From Cyclobacteriaceae bacterium (GTDB lineage: Bacteria > Bacteroidota > Bacteroidia > Cytophagales > Cyclobacteriaceae): DNA of 64,000 bases. A program made the position numbers and the translations under genes. Within the stretch, counting starts at the first letter, position 1; the number at the start of each line of letters is the position of its first letter. Under the pieces are notes generated by a model. The model was not told the origin of the DNA and ran no database searches. It worked only from the letters and a program-made list of their open reading frames with translations. The DNA lies in the NCBI GenBank assembly GCA_020436125.1, contig JAGQYK010000001.1:44225-108224 (forward strand). The letters are read 5' to 3'. This document shows, in pieces, positions 15,922 to 26,800 of this stretch.

Positions 15922-18900
15922 ATGAGATCTTTGGTTACATTTTTTGTTCGGTATCCTATCTGGGCCAACGCCATTATAATTGTTATAGGAATATTTGGTG
16001 TACTTAGCTACACACTTGGTTTGAAAAAATCTTTTTTTCCTGAACGTACCCCCCAAAATATTACTATCACAATGATTTACCCCGGAGCTTCTCCAGAAGA
16101 AGTAGAGGAAGGGGTAACGATTAAAATTGAGGAAGCAATTAAAGGAATTGTGGGGATTGATGAAGTTACATCAGTTTCATCAGAAAATAGTGCGAGCATT
16201 TCAATTAAGACACTTGATGACTATGATCTTGAAGAGGTAACAACGGAGGTAAAAAATGCAGTGGATAGAATAAATTCTTTTCCATTGAATGCTGAGCCAC
16301 CAATTGTTTTTAAGGAGAAGGCTACTAGTATTGCCATGTTTATGGGGGTAAAGGGAAGTGTTTCACTTCAAGACCTTAAGCTAGCGGCAGAAAAGGTAGA
16401 AGATGATTTTTTGAACTCTGGGTTGATTTCACAGGTAAGGCTGTCTGGATTTCCTGATCTTGAGATCTCTATTGATGTGCCAGAAGCATCTTTGAGACGG
16501 TATGGTATTACTTTTGACCAGGTCTCAGCTGCGGTGAGAAGTAATAACCGCGATATATCTGGGGGTTCGATTAAAACCACATCGGAAGAAATAAAAATAA
16601 GAGCTAACTCAAAGTCGTTCGACCCAAGTTTTATTGAGGAGATTATCATCCGAGCCAATCCTGACGGTACAAAATTATTACTTAGAGATGTAGCTGATGT
16701 ACAAATGAAGTTTGCGGATTTACCTAATGCGGTTTATTCCAACAATGAAAGAGCGGTCTCTATTATAGTATCAAAATTGCCAGAGGAAGATATTGCAGCG
16801 ATCAGTTCATATGTTGATAACTATGTGAAGGAGTATAATGCGAAAAGTTCCAACATTGAGCTGTTCACTTATTTCAATTTCAACGAGATCTTACAAGAGA
16901 GATTGGTATTGCTTACCAAGAATTTTGGAGTAGGCTTATTTCTTGTTTTAGTTACACTGGGTTTATTCCTTTCACTAAGATTATCTTTCTGGGTAGCTGC
17001 AGGTATTCCTCTTTCATTTTTGTTCATGTTCATTGTTGGCGATTTTGCCGGAATTACCATCAATATGCTTTCCTTGTTCGGTATGCTGCTGGTGGTGGGT
17101 ATTTTGGTGGACGATGGAATTGTAATTGCTGAAAACATTTATACTCATTTTGAGAAAGGAAAAGATCCACAGACTGCTGCCATCGATGGAACAATGGAAA
17201 TGGTGTCGTCAGTATTCACCTCTGTAACTACCACCATCGTTGTGTTTACGAGTTTGATCTTTTTAGATAATGGAGGCTTCACTAAAGAGATGGCAATTGT
17301 TGTCATTGCATGTCTCGGTTTTTCAATGGTAGAGGCATTTTTTGTATTACCAGCTCACCTTTCCAGTAAATGGATTTTATCAAAGCGTGAAAAAAGTAGT
17401 GGTCCTTACATTCGGTTTAGAAAAACGATGGAAGGTGCCATTGATTGGGTCAGGATAAGGTTGTACGCCAGACTACTAAATTTCTTTATTAAATACCGTT
17501 GGGCTTCAGTCACACTTCCGTTGGTGTTCTTTATTATTATGATCTCTATGTTAATGGGTGGACAGATAAAATTCAGCATATTTCCAGTGCCTCCCGCAGA
17601 TGATATCAATGTCAATCTTGTCTTAAAGCCGGGAACAAGAGAAAATATTACCGAATCATACCTAAGAAAATTTCAAGACTCAGTATGGGCTGTACATGAA
17701 GAGTTGCAAAGGGAATATAATTTTAAGGACTCTGTGATAAGTACTGTTGATTTGGTGGTCGGTTCTCAAAATAACGGAGGTACATCAGGCAGTCATGTTG
17801 GAAGGTTAGGTATCAATTTTGAAAACCTCGATGAAAAGAATATCGCGGCATTCGATATTGGTAATAGAATAAGGAAAAAGATTGGTGATGTTCCAGAGGC
17901 AGAGCAATTCTCTATAGGTAATGTTAATTATTTTGGGAAGCCAATTTCTGTCAGTTTAAAAGGAAGGAATATTACCGAGTTGGAATCGGCCAAGGCAGAA
18001 CTCAAGGAGCAGTTGGATCAGATCAGCACAGTTAAAGATGTCACAGATAACGCTTCCATTGGCCAGAGGGAGATAAAATTGGAGTTGAAGCCACTAGCCT
18101 ATTTTCTTGGTTTGACCCATCAGGATATCACGAAGCAAATTAGGCAGGGATTTTTTGGCGAAGAGGTGCAACGACTTCAGATTGGAACAGATGAAGTAAA
18201 GGTATGGGTAAGATATCCACAGGAGGATCGGTTGAATATTGCCCAATTAGAATCGATGAAAATTAAAATGGCTAGTGGTGCGGAGTATCCGCTTACTCAG
18301 TTGGCCAGTTATACCATTGAAAGAGGGGTTATTTCTATTAATCATTTTAATGGAAAGCGTGAAATAAGAGTGGAGGGAGAGCTAGCACAAACTGATGCCA
18401 GCTTGCCTGATGTTTTACAAAAAGTAACAGAGGAGGTGATGCCTCCTATTTTGGCAAAGTATCCTGGTATAGAGTATACTTTTGAAGGCCAATCTCGTAG
18501 AGCAGCCAACGAAGGAGCATCCTTTTTGAAAATTTTGCTTCCCATCGTTATCCTGCTTTTTTTAATCGTAACACTCAACTTCAGATCGCTACTTCAAGCA
18601 ATAATGATTATAGTGATTTTAATTCCACTTGGATTTGCTTGTGCAGTGTTTGGGCATTGGGTGGAGGATGCGGTGTTTTATGCCACCATAAGTGGATATG
18701 GTATACTTGCTCTCTCAGGCGTAATCATTAACGATGCAGTAGTAATGCTGGATCGATATAATCATTATCTAAGGGAAGGCATGAGTGTGGCGGAGGCAGC
18801 TTATCAATCGGGAGTAGCTCGTTTTAGGGCCATTATTTTAACATCACTAACGACTGTAGCGGGCCTTTATCCACTCATTCTTGAAACTAGTTTTCAGGCA

Positions 18901-19119
18901 CAGTTTATAATTCCAATGGCCATCTCACTAGCTTGGGGAGTATTGATGGGTACTGTTTTTATCCTGTTGTTCTTCCCAGTGATAATATTGGTGGTAAACG
19001 ACATGCGCGTTTATTCTACTTGGTTTGTCAAGACAATTTTTAACAGCAATGTGCCTAAGCCTAAGAAAGAAGAGGTAGAGCCTGCTGTACAAGAACTTCA
19101 AAAGGGACTTCAATATTAA
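15922..19119 (+). CDS. RND multidrug efflux pump (HAE1/AcrB type)
   Basis: A 1065-aa inner-membrane pump of usual length with 12 helices and two large periplasmic loops. Helix 1 is preceded by FFVRYPIWANAIIIVIG; the TM4 proton-relay acidic pair is in GILVDDGIVIAENIYTHFEKG (near 393-394); TM10 carries SGVIINDAVVMLDRYN. PGASPEEVEEGVT in the first porter domain is typical. It is driven by proton motive force and exports small hydrophobic or amphiphilic compounds through the TolC-type partner. It is in an operon with the adaptor and TolC genes and has no dedicated regulator next to it. Confidence 0.95.
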   Translation: MRSLVTFFVRYPIWANAIIIVIGIFGVLSYTLGLKKSFFPERTPQNITITMIYPGASPEEVEEGVTIKIEEAIKGIVGIDEVTSVSSENSASISIKTLDDYDLEEVTTEVKNAVDRINSFPLNAEPPIVFKEKATSIAMFMGVKGSVSLQDLKLAAEKVEDDFLNSGLISQVRLSGFPDLEISIDVPEASLRRYGITFDQVSAAVRSNNRDISGGSIKTTSEEIKIRANSKSFDPSFIEEIIIRANPDGTKLLLRDVADVQMKFADLPNAVYSNNERAVSIIVSKLPEEDIAAISSYVDNYVKEYNAKSSNIELFTYFNFNEILQERLVLLTKNFGVGLFLVLVTLGLFLSLRLSFWVAAGIPLSFLFMFIVGDFAGITINMLSLFGMLLVVGILVDDGIVIAENIYTHFEKGKDPQTAAIDGTMEMVSSVFTSVTTTIVVFTSLIFLDNGGFTKEMAIVVIACLGFSMVEAFFVLPAHLSSKWILSKREKSSGPYIRFRKTMEGAIDWVRIRLYARLLNFFIKYRWASVTLPLVFFIIMISMLMGGQIKFSIFPVPPADDINVNLVLKPGTRENITESYLRKFQDSVWAVHEELQREYNFKDSVISTVDLVVGSQNNGGTSGSHVGRLGINFENLDEKNIAAFDIGNRIRKKIGDVPEAEQFSIGNVNYFGKPISVSLKGRNITELESAKAELKEQLDQISTVKDVTDNASIGQREIKLELKPLAYFLGLTHQDITKQIRQGFFGEEVQRLQIGTDEVKVWVRYPQEDRLNIAQLESMKIKMASGAEYPLTQLASYTIERGVISINHFNGKREIRVEGELAQTDASLPDVLQKVTEEVMPPILAKYPGIEYTFEGQSRRAANEGASFLKILLPIVILLFLIVTLNFRSLLQAIMIIVILIPLGFACAVFGHWVEDAVFYATISGYGILALSGVIINDAVVMLDRYNHYLREGMSVAEAAYQSGVARFRAIILTSLTTVAGLYPLILETSFQAQFIIPMAISLAWGVLMGTVFILLFFPVIILVVNDMRVYSTWFVKTIFNSNVPKPKKEEVEPAVQELQKGLQY

Positions 19120-19129
19120 TAGTAAAGTT

Positions 19130-20467
19130 TTGAAAAGAATAGCATTAACATGTTGTTGCTTAATAATCTCTGGGTGGTGTTTAGCCCAAGAAAATTTAGA
19201 TTTAGAAAACGCCATACGGTTGGGGTTGGATAAGAATTTTTCAATCCAGATAGAAAACCAAAGAATTGAGATAGCCAGGAATAATAATACATTGGGCAAT
19301 GCAGGGATGTGGCCTAGTGTAAATGTTGGAGCAACACAATCGCTGAGTCGTACCGAGATTAATAACCCTGCTAGCTTTTTGTCTTCAGGAAACATAAAAG
19401 GAAGTTCTCTCAATCCAACAGTTGGTGTTGGTTGGACTTTATTCAATGGCTTTAATGTTCGTATTTCTAAAGATAAACTTGACTTTCTTGAAAGGCAAAG
19501 TGTAGGAAATGCTCAAGTGGTGGTTGAAAATTCGATTCAATCTATTATCCTGGCTTATTATACTGCATTGTTGGAAGAAGAGAGGTTAAGTGTTTTTAAA
19601 AGAACATTAAAGTTATCCAGTGACAGGTATGAGTATGGAAAATTACGAGGTCAGATTGGTACAGCAGTTACATTTGATATTCTTCAAGATAAAAGCGCCT
19701 ATTTAACTGATTCATCTAATTATATCCTGCAAATTCAAAATTTTAACAATGCTGTGCGTAATTTGAATTTGCTAATGGGTGTAGATGTAGATGAAACCTA
19801 TGAACTGACGGATTCTTTAAATGTAACTCCTCAAAAATTTGATAGGGATGATTTGTTCGCCAGAATGACATCCAATAACAGCAATCTAAAAAACCAATAT
19901 CTCAATCAAGAGGTTTTTAAAAGGGATGTATTACTAGCCAAATCCAGTATGTATCCAATTGTTTCTCTCAATCTCAATGGTTCAAGAAATCAGCAGGTTC
20001 AAGATTTAAGCTCCGCTGTTTTCGCGAGTGGACAAACAGGTGATTCTGGTATAAAATCGAGCACGCTAAATTATACGGCAGGTATAACCCTGAATTTTAC
20101 GCTATTCAATGGCGGAAAAATAAGAACACAATTAGAGAATGCGCGTGTAAATGAACAGATATCTTTGATTCAGGTTTCAGAACTTAAGGCAAGTTTGAAG
20201 AATAACCTCATCAGTAATTTTGATCAGTATAACCTGAGGTCAAGTCTTCTTTCTATTGCCAAAGAAAATGTTGAAACCGCAACATTGAATTTGCAGATGG
20301 CAACAGATAGATATCGAAATGGAACAATCTCTTCGTTTGATTATAGAGATATTCAAATCAACTACTTAACCAGTTCATTGAATTATCTTCAGGCAATATT
20401 TAATGTAATTGAAACTGAGACTGAATTGCTGCGATTGACAGGAGGGTTATCGGCAGCTTATGATTAG
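19130..20467 (+). CDS. TolC family outer-membrane efflux channel
   Basis: A 445-aa protein with a short hydrophobic N-terminus (LTCCCLIISGWCLAQ, possibly a signal peptide) and two repeated outer-membrane efflux protein halves: LDLENAIRLGLDKNFSIQIEN at the start of the first, and coiled-coil stretches at ~60-215 and ~255-435. It has internal strands in NPTVGVGWTLFNGFN and NYTAGITLNFTLFNGG, the paired membrane beta hairpins of a TolC protomer. It completes the tripartite pump 11 bases after the RND gene. It is convergent with the acetyltransferase downstream, 3 bases apart. Confidence 0.92.
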   Translation: MKRIALTCCCLIISGWCLAQENLDLENAIRLGLDKNFSIQIENQRIEIARNNNTLGNAGMWPSVNVGATQSLSRTEINNPASFLSSGNIKGSSLNPTVGVGWTLFNGFNVRISKDKLDFLERQSVGNAQVVVENSIQSIILAYYTALLEEERLSVFKRTLKLSSDRYEYGKLRGQIGTAVTFDILQDKSAYLTDSSNYILQIQNFNNAVRNLNLLMGVDVDETYELTDSLNVTPQKFDRDDLFARMTSNNSNLKNQYLNQEVFKRDVLLAKSSMYPIVSLNLNGSRNQQVQDLSSAVFASGQTGDSGIKSSTLNYTAGITLNFTLFNGGKIRTQLENARVNEQISLIQVSELKASLKNNLISNFDQYNLRSSLLSIAKENVETATLNLQMATDRYRNGTISSFDYRDIQINYLTSSLNYLQAIFNVIETETELLRLTGGLSAAYD

Positions 20468-20470
20468 AAT

Positions 20471-20902
20471 TTAAAAGTAATGCACCAGCTTCTTATGAGA
20501 GTCTTCAAAGTGCTCGCGAACATAAAATTGGATGGCCTTTTCACGAAGAGCTCTTGTTGTTACTTCAAGTTGCAAAGCTCCCTTTTCTTTTGCTATTTTT
20601 TTTAGCTCATCCATAAGTAGCTTTCCCACTCCATTACTTCTGTAAGTAGGTTTAACAAACATTTCTTGTACCTCAGCTACCTTTCCGGCATGATGCAGCA
20701 AGTTTTGAGTATGACAACTTGCATACCCCACAGCAGTATTGTCATCACAGGCTACTAAATATATGTAGTTAGGGTTGGAGATGTTTTCACTATATAGTGT
20801 ACTCATAGTTTCCTTATCAAAGACTTTACCTTGCAGCTCACAAATAAACTGGTAAACAGCGGTAAAGTCTTTGATGAAGGCTTTCCTAACGAGGATACCC
20901 AT
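20471..20902 (-). CDS. GNAT family N-acetyltransferase
   Basis: A 143-aa acetyltransferase. The acetyl-CoA-binding motif A is MFVKPTYRSNGVGKLLMDELKKIA (R-x-x-G-x-G signature), after the beta4 strand KVAEVQEMFV. A C-terminal ALQLEVTTRALREKAIQFYVREHFE matches motif B. It carries no extra domain; its amine or N-terminal substrate cannot be inferred. It is encoded 8 bases downstream of the S9 peptidase on the same strand, so co-transcription is likely. Confidence 0.88.
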   Translation of the reverse strand: MGILVRKAFIKDFTAVYQFICELQGKVFDKETMSTLYSENISNPNYIYLVACDDNTAVGYASCHTQNLLHHAGKVAEVQEMFVKPTYRSNGVGKLLMDELKKIAKEKGALQLEVTTRALREKAIQFYVREHFEDSHKKLVHYF

Positions 20903-20910
20903 GGGATGAA

Positions 20911-22938
20911 CTATTTTTTATACTTATCGAACCACGCCAGGATATGGTCAATCTTTGTAATTAACTGACTGGGCCTGTTAGCAATGTAATGATACGACCC
21001 CGGCACTTCAACTAAAGCAGTTTCTATCTTTCTTATCTTCAATGCATGATACAGTTGTTTAGCTTCAGATAATGGCGTTCGCATATCTTCAGAACCTACC
21101 ATCACCAATGTAGGACATTGGATGTTTCCCACTAAAGAGATGGGAGAAAATTTCATATAGGTTTCCATATTCTCCCAGGGTTGCCCAGGGAATCTGGAAT
21201 TGGCATAGCCATAATAGTTGTCAGCAGTTAGCGTTTTACTTATCCAATTCATTACTGGTTTTACTACAGCCGCTGCCCGAAAACGATTATTCTTTCCAAT
21301 TATCCAGGCGCTCATAATTCCACCGGCACTTCCACCTGTCACAAACAGGTTTTGATCATCAACATATCCTTTTTTGATGACGGCATCTACACCATCTATT
21401 ACATCATCGTAATCGTTACCCGGATAGTTGTGGTATAATTCGTTTCCAAATTTCTCACCATAGCTGGTACTGCCTCGTGGATTAGGATAGAACACTACAT
21501 AACCACCCGCGGCCAACAATTGCATTTCAGGAGAAAAACGATCTCCATAGTTGGAAATGGGGCCGCCATGATTTTCAACAATCAAAGGATATTTTTTTCC
21601 TGCTTGAAAATTGGGCGGTTTCACAATCCAGCCTTGCACATCGTAATTACTAACAGAAGCTTTCCACCAAATTTCTTCCACCTTGCCTAATTGCCTGAAG
21701 TCCAGAAGATCACTATTGAGAGAAGTAATTAAGTTGACTTTATTACTACCCTTATCCAAAATGGCGAGTTCACTAGGATGTTCTGGTGTGGTATGTGTAA
21801 AAGCAAAACGACCAGAATTGGACATAGTGAAAGATCCACCTCCGTAAGGTCTGGCAGGATCATCACCACCCAGGTTATGGGTAATGAGAGAGGTTTTTCC
21901 TGCCAGTGTAACGTAGCCAATCTTTGTGTTTCCTTTGTCATCGTATTGAAAATAAAGACCTTTACCTTCACTATCCCATACCGGATTATTTACATCACGG
22001 TCTAGTTTTGTATCAATTTCTTTTTTATCAGATCCGTCAAGATTCATGGTATACAATCTTGTGATTTGATAAGTCTGCGTACGATCGTCAAAACCCAGGT
22101 AAGCAATGGTTTTTCCATCTGGGGAGACTGCTGGACTGTGATCGGGGCCTTTGCGTGTGGTGAGTGTAGTAAATTTTCCATCAGCGACTGTTACTGAGTA
22201 CAATTCTGAATTATCAAAGTCGTATTCCCAATCTTCATTGCGGTTGCCTGAAAAGATCAATTGCTTTCCGTCTTTGGACCATATAGGCGAACTGCGATGT
22301 TGAAAATCACCGCTGGTTATCTGCCTGGCTGTTCCACCTTCGGATGGTATTACAAATAGGTGGGAATATCCCGGTTCCATATACCCTGATCCATCTGCTT
22401 CGTGCTTAAATCTTGTAGTTACTCTCGGTGCATCTGCCCACTTGGCTCCATCTGGTTTTGCAGGAGGTTTTACCAAAGACAATTCATTACCAGGTACGTG
22501 CATAGAGAATGCAATTTGTTTTCCGTCTGGTGACCATACAAGGCCACGCGGGGAACGATTGAGTTGTGTCAATCTGGCTGTGTGTCCGCTCTTTATCCAA
22601 TAGACGTATACTTCAGCTCCTTCACCTTTGCTGCTTACGTAGGCAATGCGAGTGCCATCGGGTGACCAGGCTGGACTACCTTCACTTACGTCATTGGTGG
22701 TTAATTTTTCATGCCCTGTTCCATTCGCATTAATGATCCATAACTTTCCTTCTCTTCGGTCAGTCATGATATTCATACCGCGCCTCACATACACTACTTG
22801 ATTTCCATCGGGTGATATTTGAGGGTCAGCTACCCATTCCAATTCAAAAACATCCATTCTACTAAAAGGAGTTTTAGTTTGAGCATGGGCAATAAAATGG
22901 CTAAGGATAATAATTGTGGCGAGTACTTTGATTTTCAT
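20911..22938 (-). CDS. S9 family prolyl-oligopeptidase-like peptidase, secreted
   Basis: A 675-aa protein with signal peptide MKIKVLATIIILSHFIAHAQ. The N-terminal propeller (~25-400) has repeated ISPDGNQVVYV/SPDGTRIAYV/WSPDGKQIAFS blades. The C-terminal alpha/beta hydrolase holds the triad: Ser537 in GGSAGG, Asp618 in GSEDMRTP, His650 in GSYHYIANRP. It should cleave short peptides in the periplasm or outside, as dipeptidyl peptidases and acylaminoacyl peptidases of this family do; exact specificity is unknown. The GNAT gene follows. Confidence 0.93.
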   Translation of the reverse strand: MKIKVLATIIILSHFIAHAQTKTPFSRMDVFELEWVADPQISPDGNQVVYVRRGMNIMTDRREGKLWIINANGTGHEKLTTNDVSEGSPAWSPDGTRIAYVSSKGEGAEVYVYWIKSGHTARLTQLNRSPRGLVWSPDGKQIAFSMHVPGNELSLVKPPAKPDGAKWADAPRVTTRFKHEADGSGYMEPGYSHLFVIPSEGGTARQITSGDFQHRSSPIWSKDGKQLIFSGNRNEDWEYDFDNSELYSVTVADGKFTTLTTRKGPDHSPAVSPDGKTIAYLGFDDRTQTYQITRLYTMNLDGSDKKEIDTKLDRDVNNPVWDSEGKGLYFQYDDKGNTKIGYVTLAGKTSLITHNLGGDDPARPYGGGSFTMSNSGRFAFTHTTPEHPSELAILDKGSNKVNLITSLNSDLLDFRQLGKVEEIWWKASVSNYDVQGWIVKPPNFQAGKKYPLIVENHGGPISNYGDRFSPEMQLLAAGGYVVFYPNPRGSTSYGEKFGNELYHNYPGNDYDDVIDGVDAVIKKGYVDDQNLFVTGGSAGGIMSAWIIGKNNRFRAAAVVKPVMNWISKTLTADNYYGYANSRFPGQPWENMETYMKFSPISLVGNIQCPTLVMVGSEDMRTPLSEAKQLYHALKIRKIETALVEVPGSYHYIANRPSQLITKIDHILAWFDKYKK

Positions 22939-23065
22939 AGCTATTCTTTATTGGTAATGATTCACAATTCAACCAATGTAAGAATTTGCTAAATCATTTG
23001 GAAGCCAGGTGGGATTGATGGTAATTTTGAATTAGGCTATGAATGGGTATGGGCCAAAAATAGAG

Positions 23066-23086
23066 AAAGCCGGTAGTACCGGCTTT
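23066..23086 (-). terminator. terminator of the cold-shock gene
   Basis: A perfect inverted repeat AAAGCCGGTA-G-TACCGGCTTT lies 27 bases downstream of the cold-shock gene stop. On the minus strand it is followed by CTCTATTTTT, on the plus strand by TGTTTTG. It could therefore work in both directions, although only the minus strand has a gene ending here. Confidence 0.75.
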
Positions 23087-23112
23087 TGTTTTGTATTATT
23101 TAATGCTGCGTG

Positions 23113-23574
23113 TTATTCTGGTTTAATCAACTTTACATTGACTGCAGAAGGACCTTTCTGCCCCATTTCTACCTCAAAAGTTACTTTATCTTTTTCCTGT
23201 ATGGGTTCGCTAAGTGCATTGGCATGAACGAAAACACTTTCTTGCGATTCGGTATCTTTAATAAATCCGTATCCTTTGGCATCGTTAAAAAACGTAACGC
23301 TTCCTTTTCTAATCAAATCAGCTGGATCTATGGGTGCCTGTTTAGGAATGCTCACCTCGATATCTTCGAGTTTCACAGCCACTTTTTTCTTCATAGGATC
23401 TGGAGGAGTGGAGGTAATGTTGCCAAATTCGTCTACATAGGCCAACATGTCATCAAGGCTACTTTTGGTAGGATTCGCCTTTCTTTCCTGCATTTTTTGC
23501 TCTTTGTCGTCTCTTTTCTTCTGCTTTTTCTTTTCTTTTTGTTTTTTGTTCCAGGTCTCCTGCGATTTTCCCAT
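23113..23574 (-). CDS. cold-shock domain protein with basic N-terminal extension
   Basis: A 153-aa protein. Residues ~90-153 form a CspA-type OB fold with the RNP motifs present as KGYGFIKD and SVFVHANAL, so it should bind single-stranded RNA or DNA. Residues 1-40 are extremely Lys/Glu-rich (MGKSQETWNKKQKEKKKQKK...) and likely a charged coiled helix. A middle linker (~40-88) contains LDDMLAYVDEFGNITSTPP, a pattern conserved in this Bacteroidota subgroup. It has a likely promoter about 90 bases upstream and its own terminator. A role in cold or growth-rate adaptation is inferred from the family. Confidence 0.9.
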   Translation of the reverse strand: MGKSQETWNKKQKEKKKQKKRDDKEQKMQERKANPTKSSLDDMLAYVDEFGNITSTPPDPMKKKVAVKLEDIEVSIPKQAPIDPADLIRKGSVTFFNDAKGYGFIKDTESQESVFVHANALSEPIQEKDKVTFEVEMGQKGPSAVNVKLIKPE

Positions 23575-23661
23575 AAATTGTTTTGGTCCGTGAATAATTG
23601 ATTTAAGCTGATTTCAAATGAATTGATGAAGGGAACCTTCGTTAAAATCAGATGAAGGTTA

Positions 23662-23669
23662 CAAAGGTA
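23662..23669 (-). promoter_or_regulatory. candidate -7 element for the cold-shock gene
   Basis: Read on the minus strand, TACCTTTG matches TAnnTTTG exactly. It would start transcription about 75-80 bases before the ATG at 23574, giving a long leader such as cold-shock genes often have. No clear -33 TTG is visible. Confidence 0.4.
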
Positions 23670-23820
23670 CAATATTTTAGGTAGTTATCGAAGATGAGAG
23701 TAGTCATTTAGAAACTGATACCCAATAAATGCCGCAGGGAAACGGATTGACTTCGAATCATAGGATTGTGTTGTTATTGCCTTGGATAATGCCTAAAATC
23801 GAAATCTTAAACACTTTATC

Positions 23821-26800
23821 ATGCGACAATTATTACTCATCATTCTACTGGTTGGTTCGCTATCAGCAATTGGCCAGTCTGTTTCTCAACAATCATTTCA
23901 GGATCTGGAATATCGTTCTATAGGGCCATTCAGGGCTAGCCGAACGGTGGGTGCTGTTGGTATCCCTTCTCAACCCAATGTATTTTTTATGGGTGTAAAC
24001 AATGGAGGAGTCTGGAAATCGGATGATTACGGACGAACCTGGAATCCCATATTCGATGATCAACCGACTGGTTCTGTTGGAGATATTGCAGTATCACCAA
24101 CTAACCCCAATATTATTTATGTTGGAAGTGGTGAAGGACTTCATCGTCCTGATCTTAGTGTTGGTGATGGGGTTTTTAAATCAACCGATGGTGGTAAAAC
24201 ATGGTCGCACATAGGATTGAATGATGTACAACAGGTAGGTCGATTAATTGTGCATCCTACCAATCCAGATATTGTCTTCGTTTCAGGATTGGGACACCCT
24301 TATGGCCCCAACGAGATGCGGGGAATTTTTCGCACAAAAGATGGCGGTAAAAACTGGGAGAAAGTCTTCTATATCAATCGCAATACAGGCTCTATTCAAA
24401 TTGAGTTTGATCCCACCAACCCACAAATATTGTATGCCAATATGTGGGAGCATTTGGAAGGCCCATGGGAAAATGCGGCCTTCTCCGGACCGAACAGTGG
24501 ATTGTATAAATCAACTGACGGAGGTACTACCTGGCAACAACTTACAACTGGTCTACCCGGTGCCGAACAAGGTTTAGGAAGGGTAGGATTTAGTATTTCG
24601 CAAAGTAACCCCAAGAGATTGTTTGCTACTGTAGATGCTAAAGTAAATGGAGGAATTTATAGAAGTGATGATGCTGGAGAGAGTTGGACATTAATTCAAA
24701 CGGATAGAAGGTTGTGGGGAAGAGGCGGAGACTTTGGTGAAATACGTGTGCACCCCACAGATGAGAATACTGTTTTTGCGGCCAATGTTGCTGCCTACAA
24801 ATCAACGGATGGAGGTAAGACTTGGTGGTCATTCAAAGGTGCACCCGGTGGTGATGACTATCACAGATTGTGGATCAACCCAGAGCATCCAGATATCATG
24901 TTCTTCGCGGTAGATCAAGGAGCAACCATTAGTGTGAATGGAGGTAAAACCTGGAGCAGTTGGTTGAATCAACCTACTTCTCAAATGTATCATGTGGCTA
25001 CCGATAACTCGTTCCCGTATTGGGTATACGGTGGTCAACAGGAAAGTGGAGCTATTGGCACAGCCAGCCGCGGAAACGGTGGGCAGATTTCAATGCGTGA
25101 TTGGATGGGCATTGGCAATGATGAATATGCTACCATCGCGCCAGACCCTAAAAACCCGGACATTATTTATGGAGGCCGTGTAATGAAGTTCAATAAAAAG
25201 ACAGGCCAATCTCAAAACGTAGCACCGGAAGCATTGCGCTCAGGTAAATATAGAATGTTGCGCACCTTGCCTTTGTTGTTCCATCCAGCTGATCCCAATA
25301 TGTTGCTGTTGGGTACCAACGTTTTGTGGAAGACAATGAATGGGGGACAAAAATGGGAAATCATTAGTCCTGATCTTACGCGTAAACAACCGGAGATACC
25401 GGAAAGCGTAGGTGATTTTAAAACGAAAGAAATGGAAACCATGCGTCAGCGTGCCATAATATACGCGGTAAGTGCCTCGGCTCTGGATGTAAATACCATT
25501 TGGGCAGGTACCGATGATGGGTTAATCCACATTACAAAAGATGGCGGAAAGAACTGGAAGGACGTAACACCTCCTGCAATGAAGTCGTGGGACAAGGTAT
25601 CGATCATGGATGCTGGGCACTTTGATGCGAATACTGCTTACGCTGCCATTAACGCGATTCGTAAAGACGATATGAAACCACACATCTTCCGAACACATGA
25701 TGGTGGTGCTACCTGGAAGGAGATTGTGAAAGGAATGAACCCGATGGGACCAGTGAATGTGGTAAGAGAAGATACCCAACAAAAAGGTTTACTATTTGCA
25801 GGAACAGAGCGTGAAGTATATTTTTCTATTGACGATGGGGAAAACTGGCAATCATTGCGTATGAATATGCCCGCTACATCGATCAGAGATTTGGTTATCC
25901 ATGAAGATGACCTAGTGATTGGCACACACGGCCGCTCTATATGGATCATGGATAATATCAATCCTTTGCGTGAGCAAGCCAAAGCTGCCGCTGCCGAGAA
26001 AGCATATTTATTCAGTTCACCCGTAACAATACGCGTGCGCGACAATATGTTTTTGGATACACCTCTTCCCCCTGAGGAGCCCACAGGAAAAAACCCTCCT
26101 GATGGTGCGATCCTCGATTACATGATTAAGCAGAATGCAAGCGAAGTAACGCTTGAAATTGTGAACACTGACGGAGAGATTGTTCGTAAATATTCCAGCA
26201 AGGACAAACCTGAAGTATTGGATACTGCCTCTATGCAATACCCTACCTATTGGTTCAGGCCTGCACAAAAGATAGAAACAACTACCGGACACCATCGGTT
26301 CATTTGGGATTTGCGTTATGCACCTCCGGTTGGAGCTAAGCGTCAACATTCTATTTCAGCGGTGTATCAAAATACGCCAACAGGCCCTCAAGGACCATTT
26401 GTAATGCCTGGGAAATATACGGTGCGTCTGACGGTAGATGGAAAGATAATGGAACAACCATTGGAAATAAAAATGGATCCTCGTGTGAGCATTAGTGCAA
26501 CCGACTTAAAAGCGCAGCATGATTACTCTGTTGAGTGCTACAAAGCGTATCATGAGTTGCAAGCCCTACGTGAATCGGTGGAAGCACAATTGCATGGAAA
26601 GAAAAAATTGAAAAAAGCGCAGTATACTTCTTTGCGTGATTTGGTAGGAGAAGGCGAGCCAGAGAACCCAGATATCATTTATGGTAGTATCACCGAACGC
26701 CCTAATGAAACTATAGTAGGGTTGCAAGATAAATTTTTGCATATGCAGCTGGTGTTTCAAAATGCGGATGCAACGCCTACAACACAGGCTATAGCGGGAC

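Noticed and set aside
18928..19446. Minus-strand open frame of 172 codons across the RND/TolC junction.
   Set aside because: It lies antisense over two clear genes with strong family motifs; its translation shows no recognisable pattern.
23110..23601. Long open frame (163 codons) on the plus strand opposite the cold-shock gene.
   Set aside because: It is Phe/Leu-rich nonsense created by the Lys/Glu-rich N-terminus of the real gene on the other strand, and no start signal or similarity supports it.
25638..26084. Minus-strand open frame of 148 codons within the VPS10/BNR gene.
   Set aside because: The plus-strand gene carries repeated Asp-box motifs through this stretch; the antisense translation has no family features.
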